64,000 bases of DNA, from assembly GCF_007655135.1 (NCBI RefSeq), contig NC_045127.1:1612001-1676000 (forward strand), in the 5' to 3' direction. Below, piece after piece: positions 58,625 through 64,000 of the stretch; within the stretch, counting starts at the first letter, position 1, and each line of letters starts with the position of its first letter. This stretch comes from Punica granatum (lineage: Eukaryota > Streptophyta > Magnoliopsida > Myrtales > Lythraceae). The position numbers and the translations under genes are program-made. The notes beneath the pieces were generated by a model. The model worked only from the letters and a program-made list of their open reading frames with translations. It searched no databases and was not told the origin of the DNA.

Positions 58625-59666
58625 GCATTCTTTTACTTAGTGATTAGCTCTTTGGGTTTGATTTCTAATCAATTGTTTTGATGTGCCTTTGCTTGCTTCG
58701 ACTTAGATGAGGAAGCCAATTTTTGTTCATAGGCTCTTAGAAGTAAGTTTCAGACGGTCTATTTGTCGTATGCTTCAATCGATGAGCAGAGTAAACACAT
58801 TCGGGTGGGAGCTCCTGATGCCAGAGGAATCAAGTGTAGTCCTCTCTGTAGCACTAAATATTATATTGTCTTTGGACGATGAAGGCATTCGAGTGGGGAT
58901 ATGAAACCCCAATAAGGTTTTGGCCAATCGCAACTACATTTTGGTATAATATTCGTATGTTCTGCTCCCAAGTTACGTCTCTGAGCTTCGCCAAGTATAA
59001 GGTTAAAAAAATAAAAATGCTAAATTTTACTGTAAAAAGATGATCAGGTGCTGTGCTCTACACACAGTGGAAGCACTCGACAAAATACCAATAAATAGCT
59101 CAACTGATTAATTCATCAAGTATATGCAAAAACTGGTGCATTGAAGTCCATTTGATGTCTGTCACTCAACAAAATCTGAAATGCAACAAATCAACAAACA
59201 AAACCCTGTACCCATTTGCTGCTCCCTCGCTGTCTCCACGAAGTGGTTCACCGTACTTTGACTCGCGATGGGTACGAATACTTACTGCTCAAAAGATTAC
59301 GACCCTCCAGCCACGCGTATACGGACTAACAAGTTCAGGCAGATATCTACAGAGAGCACCTGCTGCTGCTGAAGCCTAGGATAAGGAGATTTCTAAAGCC
59401 GAAACCCTTTTCAGATCAATCATATATAAGAAACAAAGAATATCGAAGCCGCCAAACTGACTCACAAAACCTTCAATAGTACCTGGACCAAAGAGAAAAA
59501 CAAGTCGGAAGTCGCTATATGAGAAATGGAACTAAATGAAAAGGCATGTTGTGAGCCACTACTTCCGGAATACTTACTCACAGTAGACATTGGACCAATG
59601 GAAGAACGAAATAATCGAAAGAATTCCACAGATCTCAGGAGTTTGATCAGGATATACATAGGCATG
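58625..59666. other. Convergent 3' region between the carrier and importin genes
   Basis: The left part is the 3' UTR of the carrier; the right part is probably the 3' UTR of the minus-strand importin. No other gene is supported. Confidence 0.5.
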
Positions 59667-62600
59667 TTATGGCATCTTCAACGCCTGCTTCAGTTGAGCA
59701 AATGCAGATGGGTGCATTCTACTGATTGCTGAGTTGAAAGATTCTCCATGGATGCTGGCACATGTTTGAAGATTGTCTCTCACTGAGGTCTCCAGTGATA
59801 ACTGGTTGACTGGATCTGAAAACTTTATCTGAACAACGAAACGGTTCCAAGAATTGGTAAGGGAAAGGCAAAAAGTTAAAAGACGACTTGACTTTTGAGG
59901 AAATCTAAAGAATGCATATACACCTGTCTTCGTCGTAACTCTTTGCTTGGAATGGCATCACCATTGGCTCTACTTGGGTCTAGGTTATCGCTACTGCATC
60001 ACAATAAATTAGGACAATGTTACACGCCAGCAATGATTGTAAGACTATTCAGTGACGGCTAAGTGATGGAACAGCCTACTAGACCTGGATTCTTCTTCAT
60101 TTAGGTCATCAGTCCCGCCCATTATAACACTTGTACAAACACTGCACAGAGAGCGTGTAAGATGTAAATAATGAACAGAGGAGATAAAAGTATCTTACAG
60201 AGGAGCTCATACCTTAAGATTTGATCAAGTTTGTCGAGAACTTGTGGCAGTCTTAAAGTGAGAATTATGGAAAGTGCCAAACCAAATGTCTTCCTTTGGG
60301 TAGAACTAGCATTATCCACCTGTGTCCCGAAATGAGAAGGATCATCATGATAAATTGAGCAGATTTTGATAATTTTATAAGGGAAAAAAAAACTATCTCA
60401 ATCAGTAGCTGCCTCATAATCTGGTAAGTTTTTACAACCTAATGAAACAACTTTTAAGATTTGCTCTAATGAAAGAAATGCAGGTTCCTTTTCCCCTTCT
60501 GACGACCAAAAATGAAATACTTAAATAATAAATCTGGGACTAATAATAGCTATCAACCAGAAAAAAAAAAAAGAAGATACTTCTAAGAGTTCATTTCATA
60601 AGATTAATAAAACAAATACTGTAGTCGACCTTATCAAGCCACAAATCCACCAGGCACAGAAGCACTGTTTCTTCCATGTGGACCCCGGCATTCTGCAATG
60701 TAAGGATAAGTGATGGATTTGAAGTTAACTGAGCAACATAATTGGTATTCATCACCAAAATCCTTGCTAGGATTGCTGCAGAAGATGCTTTCACTGCCGT
60801 CTTGGAAGGATCTCGATCATCCCCTCCACTCAAGCAGATGACAATCAGTTTCTGGCAACAACACGAAAGAAGATTTAGTCGTATGCTAATCTGTATCTCC
60901 AATATTAACAGGATAATACTGCATTAAGAGCTTGTTCTAACTTTATCAATTCATATGTGGGAAAAAGCACTAGATTACCTCAAGAGTGCTACTGATCAGT
61001 GGTGGCACTTCAGCAGGGAAACACTGCATATTGGAAAAAAAAACAAAAGCCGTTTATTGAGAGTAAGTGGAATGACAATGTAAGAATACCCTGACATGCT
61101 ACTTTTTTACTCCAGGATACATCCTCGTGCATCCTAGCAGAAACTACATATAACATTACTATCATGAAATTTTTCTCACATGCTCCCTGCACCTAAAATT
61201 TATTCTCATAAAGGAATGTGCATGTTTGCATTAACACGAACATTGTTGTTTCTAAATGCAGAAAAGCCATGAAGTTCTGATATTCTTGAGTAAGGAAAAT
61301 AAAATTACACAGACATCAAGCAAACGTGAATTTAAGCAATAACTATGCCAAGAAGCTGCACAAACTGAATAAGCCTTTATTATTCCAAACATCTGCTGTG
61401 AGATTATTATCTGTACCTGAATCAGAATGTCAATGACTGGAAGAATTGAAAGCAGCCCTCGGTCGTTCACATTGCCAACAACCAGGTTGAGAAGCTTTGA
61501 TATGGTTGAAGCATGCATACTCAAAAATTCTGATCCACCCAGAATTATATATCCCTCAATAATGTTGGCAGCAACCTACAAGTAAACTCACACAAAGATT
61601 ACCTAGGGTCAATGCCCAAAAAGGAAGATGCACTTGCATTCATCCAAATCTATACATTAAGCTAAAGGCGAGTTCCAATGGGGAACTCTCCTTTAGCCAT
61701 GTGTCTTCTAATAAGAATTTTAATATAAAATATTATAAAACCCCTTCTTCCTTCTTTTTCCATAATAAAAAAAATCAAGTAGTTAAATGATGGGTACATA
61801 AAATAAAAAATGTAGATTAGATTTATAGGACCTCTAAGATGTACATGTTTTTATTCTTTTATATATTTACTATGTTTACATTTAAATTTAAGCTTATATT
61901 GATATTTATTATACTATCAATAATAAAAATACTTCAATATACTTCACGAATTTTAGTATTTTTTCCAAAGAAAATGAAATTTTGAAAGAACAATATTTTT
62001 TTTACATTTTTAAAATGTTCAAATATTGCTCATAAAAGATAGATATTAATTTTTCTAATTTATTTGCATTGTTCATTACTTACAATTTTATGAGTTTCAC
62101 AACTTTCTAAAAAATTATTTTATATAAAATTATTTTTAACTTTATCACATCATATATATTTACTAAATTGGATGTGTTAATATGCATTTATATTCTCATT
62201 AATTAAAATTTTCTTACAAATAATTATATATATTCTTGAATATATATACGTAATTTAAGATTATAAGTTAATGTATTTTTGACAAAGTAACATTAATAAA
62301 AAGTTAAAAACAATGAAATCCAAAAGTTATTGTCTTAAGACTTTAGACATGTGCATGGCATGGGTAAATTAATCTATATCTAGCTAAAGGAGAGTTCAAA
62401 CGTAACTTGGGTCACTCTTCTGTTCTTTTATTATTTTGTTTTGTTTAACTTTTATAAACTAATCATTGAAGTTCACCCAAAAAAAAAATCATAGAAGTTC
62501 AATATTACTTTTATCTAATAGTAATATTGTCTTCCTAACTCTATTTTCGATATTCTAATAACTCCATAGCTAAATATTAAGAATAAACTCATGGGTGATG

Positions 62601-63530
62601 AATTTATCAAGAGCGAATAATTACGAACTACAAGTACTTGATAGAGTTTTAATTTTAAAATTTCAGCAAATTTTAAAATGACATATCAAAATACTCAATG
62701 TAATATTTTCTAATTAATTCATATAATTTTATTCACATGATAACCACATTTATATGAGTTTCCTCTATTGCGTACTATTTCTAAGTTTTATATTTATATA
62801 ATGCTTTGTATTCCTTCATTCTCAAATTTTAAATATTTTGGTTAAAATATCCACTTGGTTAATTAAAAATTTTTTAGGTTTTGATAATATGACATAGTTC
62901 ATATACTAAGTAATGATAAATGTGGAGGTTTCCTTCTATTAATGGTTTTAAAATTATTATGATGCAATTACGAATATAAGATCTAATCAGTTATAAAATA
63001 TAAACTCGCCGCAATGCGTGGGCATTTTTACTAGTATGAGTTATACTTCAAGATTTAATGCTTCGGTTCTACAATCATGAGATGATGCAAATCACAAGAA
63101 ATTTTATAATCTTAACCTGCAAATGATCAAAGCTTCTTTCCATTATTTCCAGCAGGCATGGAAAGTATGATAACAGCTGAGGTGCCATTGATGGAGCATG
63201 AGAAATTGTGGCTTCCCATAGCTGCACATTTTTTCCAGATACAATAAGCATAAGATTTGAATTAAAATGATAATGCTACCAAAAACAAAAAAGAAAAAGA
63301 ATTAAAATGATAGTATTTCCGCTTATAAAGATCGAATAGGCAGGAACCTGCATGCTGTCCTCCAGAAGATTAAGTTCATCAGGGCTATTTATGTCTATTC
63401 CCTTCTGAAGAATGGGTAGCAGCATGGTATAGGAGATAGGTGACTGATCACCTAGGGCAATCACAAAGTTCCGTAGGGCAATCAGAAGCTGAATTTGAAG
63501 GAGGCTTTCACCAACGGACTCCTCCCACAC
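59667..63530 (-). CDS. KA120: Importin-11/KA120-like importin-beta protein, C-terminal part (5' end outside window)
   Basis: This is an importin-beta family nuclear transport receptor built of HEAT repeats. The window holds the last nine coding exons found, read right to left: 63530-63348, 63221-63117, 61575-61417, 61023-60979, 60851-60630, 60319-60213, 60141-60085, 59993-59934 and 59828-59667. All have GT-AG borders and a continuous frame to TAA at 59667-59669. Characteristic stretches are LQIQLLIALRNFVIALGDQS, GGDDRDPSKTAVKASSAAIL, TFGLALSIILTLRLPQVLDK and the C-terminal FAQLKQALKMP. The match is to plant importin-11 (Arabidopsis KA120). The N-terminal Ran-binding region lies upstream, beyond position 64000, or in exons I did not resolve at 63531-64000. 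The 1.5-kb intron at 61576-63116 is expanded by transposon debris. Confidence 0.88.
61661..61697 (+). repeat. Near-perfect 16-bp hairpin in an importin intron
   Basis: GCTAAAGGCGAGTTCC (61661-61676) and GGAACTCTCCTTTAGC (61682-61697) form arms with a single mismatch around a 5-base loop. The same word, GCTAAAGGAGAGTTC, recurs at 62383-62397. The right arm and that distant copy could be the inverted ends of a roughly 715-bp element. Confidence 0.7.
62373..63034 (+). mobile_element. Helitron-like non-autonomous element in an importin intron
   Basis: The right end has a GC hairpin-like word (CGCCGCAATGCGTGGG, about 63007-63022), an AT spacer and CTAG at 63031-63034, followed by T. A candidate left end, A|TCTATATCTAGC, lies at 62373. 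Insertion between A and T fits Helitrons. The body is AT-rich and non-coding. The right end is better supported than the left; the left end overlaps the GCTAAAGGAGAGTTC word. Confidence 0.45.
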
Positions 63531-64000
63531 CTGTTAATATTTTACAAATGAGAACGGCCAAAGAACAACAAACTTAAATAGTGGAAAGCATTACCAAAAT
63601 GAGAGTAATAATTTAGTTCATCATCAAGAAAGAAAAGACTGCAAACTCATAAAAGACTGCAAATCCCAACATATGATAAGTAAGCTCCAATTTCCAGTTC
63701 AATGTTACCATGGAGAACTCCAAAAACAGTACTCACTTGGCCAAACACATTTGAAGTTTTGTCAAAGTTTAAAAGGTTCTTCTGCTTTAGTTGACACTAG
63801 TTCAGCAACAATCGTCTAATTAGATAGAAGCAAAAGATTACAAGTACTAAAGACCCATATTCAGTCAGCCAGGACAGGCTGAAAAAACTAATAGAGATTT
63901 ATTAGGGCCTAGATTTGCTATAAAATTCTTCTCAGATTATATTTGGAATAAATAAATGTGAGATATCATATTTGCCTCACTTCCAGATCTCTAACAAATG
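63531..64000. other. Intron or upstream sequence of the importin gene
   Basis: AT-rich sequence directly 5' (minus strand) of the first importin exon I could place, after a clear acceptor at 63531-63532. I could not identify a further coding exon before the window ends. Confidence 0.4.

Overview
The window is nuclear DNA of a flowering plant, very probably a core eudicot. The genes carry many short GT-AG introns. The proteins match plant-specific families: an NPF8/PTR transporter, chlorophyll synthase, a plant AMP deaminase and a KA120-like importin. Intergenic DNA is AT-rich, full of (AT)n/(CT)n microsatellites and dense with plant transposable elements. I cannot fix the species from sequence alone.

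Layout. Positions 1-24 kb are an NPF8 (NRT1/PTR, POT superfamily) cluster. It has one intact plus-strand gene (2965-5423), two decayed minus-strand copies (10111-12475 and about 14284-16170), and one recently broken plus-strand copy (20536-23194). The broken copy is interrupted by a young miniature LTR retrotransposon (TRIM, 22000-22730) with a perfect 5-bp target duplication. A two-exon gene for a plastid membrane coiled-coil protein of unknown function follows (23567-24532). Next comes a decayed leucyl-tRNA synthetase fragment (about 25540-27234). A complete 19-exon AMP deaminase gene lies on the minus strand (36150-29748).

Positions 36.4-48.3 kb are gene-poor. They hold a complete but degenerate CACTA (En/Spm) DNA transposon whose two ends I could match (41085-48271). 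It contains a TNP2-type transposase pseudogene and a nested 263-bp MITE. Next is a tandem segmental duplication (48.28-56.58 kb). One unit still carries the 15-exon chlorophyll synthase gene (52708-55739); the other unit lacks exactly that gene. The window ends with a two-exon mitochondrial succinate/fumarate carrier gene (56947-58624) and the 3' part of an importin-11/KA120-like gene on the minus strand (59667 to beyond 63530), whose large intron holds transposon debris.

The intact genes are ordinary housekeeping or metabolic loci with no operon-like link: peptide/nitrate-type transport, purine nucleotide salvage, chlorophyll synthesis, mitochondrial dicarboxylate exchange and nuclear import. 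The most interesting content is structural. It comprises the youngest-looking event (the TRIM in the NPF copy), loss of the ExxER proton-coupling motif in the paralogues that later died, three insertions dated by paralogous empty sites, and loss of one duplicated chlorophyll synthase. I did not find a convincing novel biological system.
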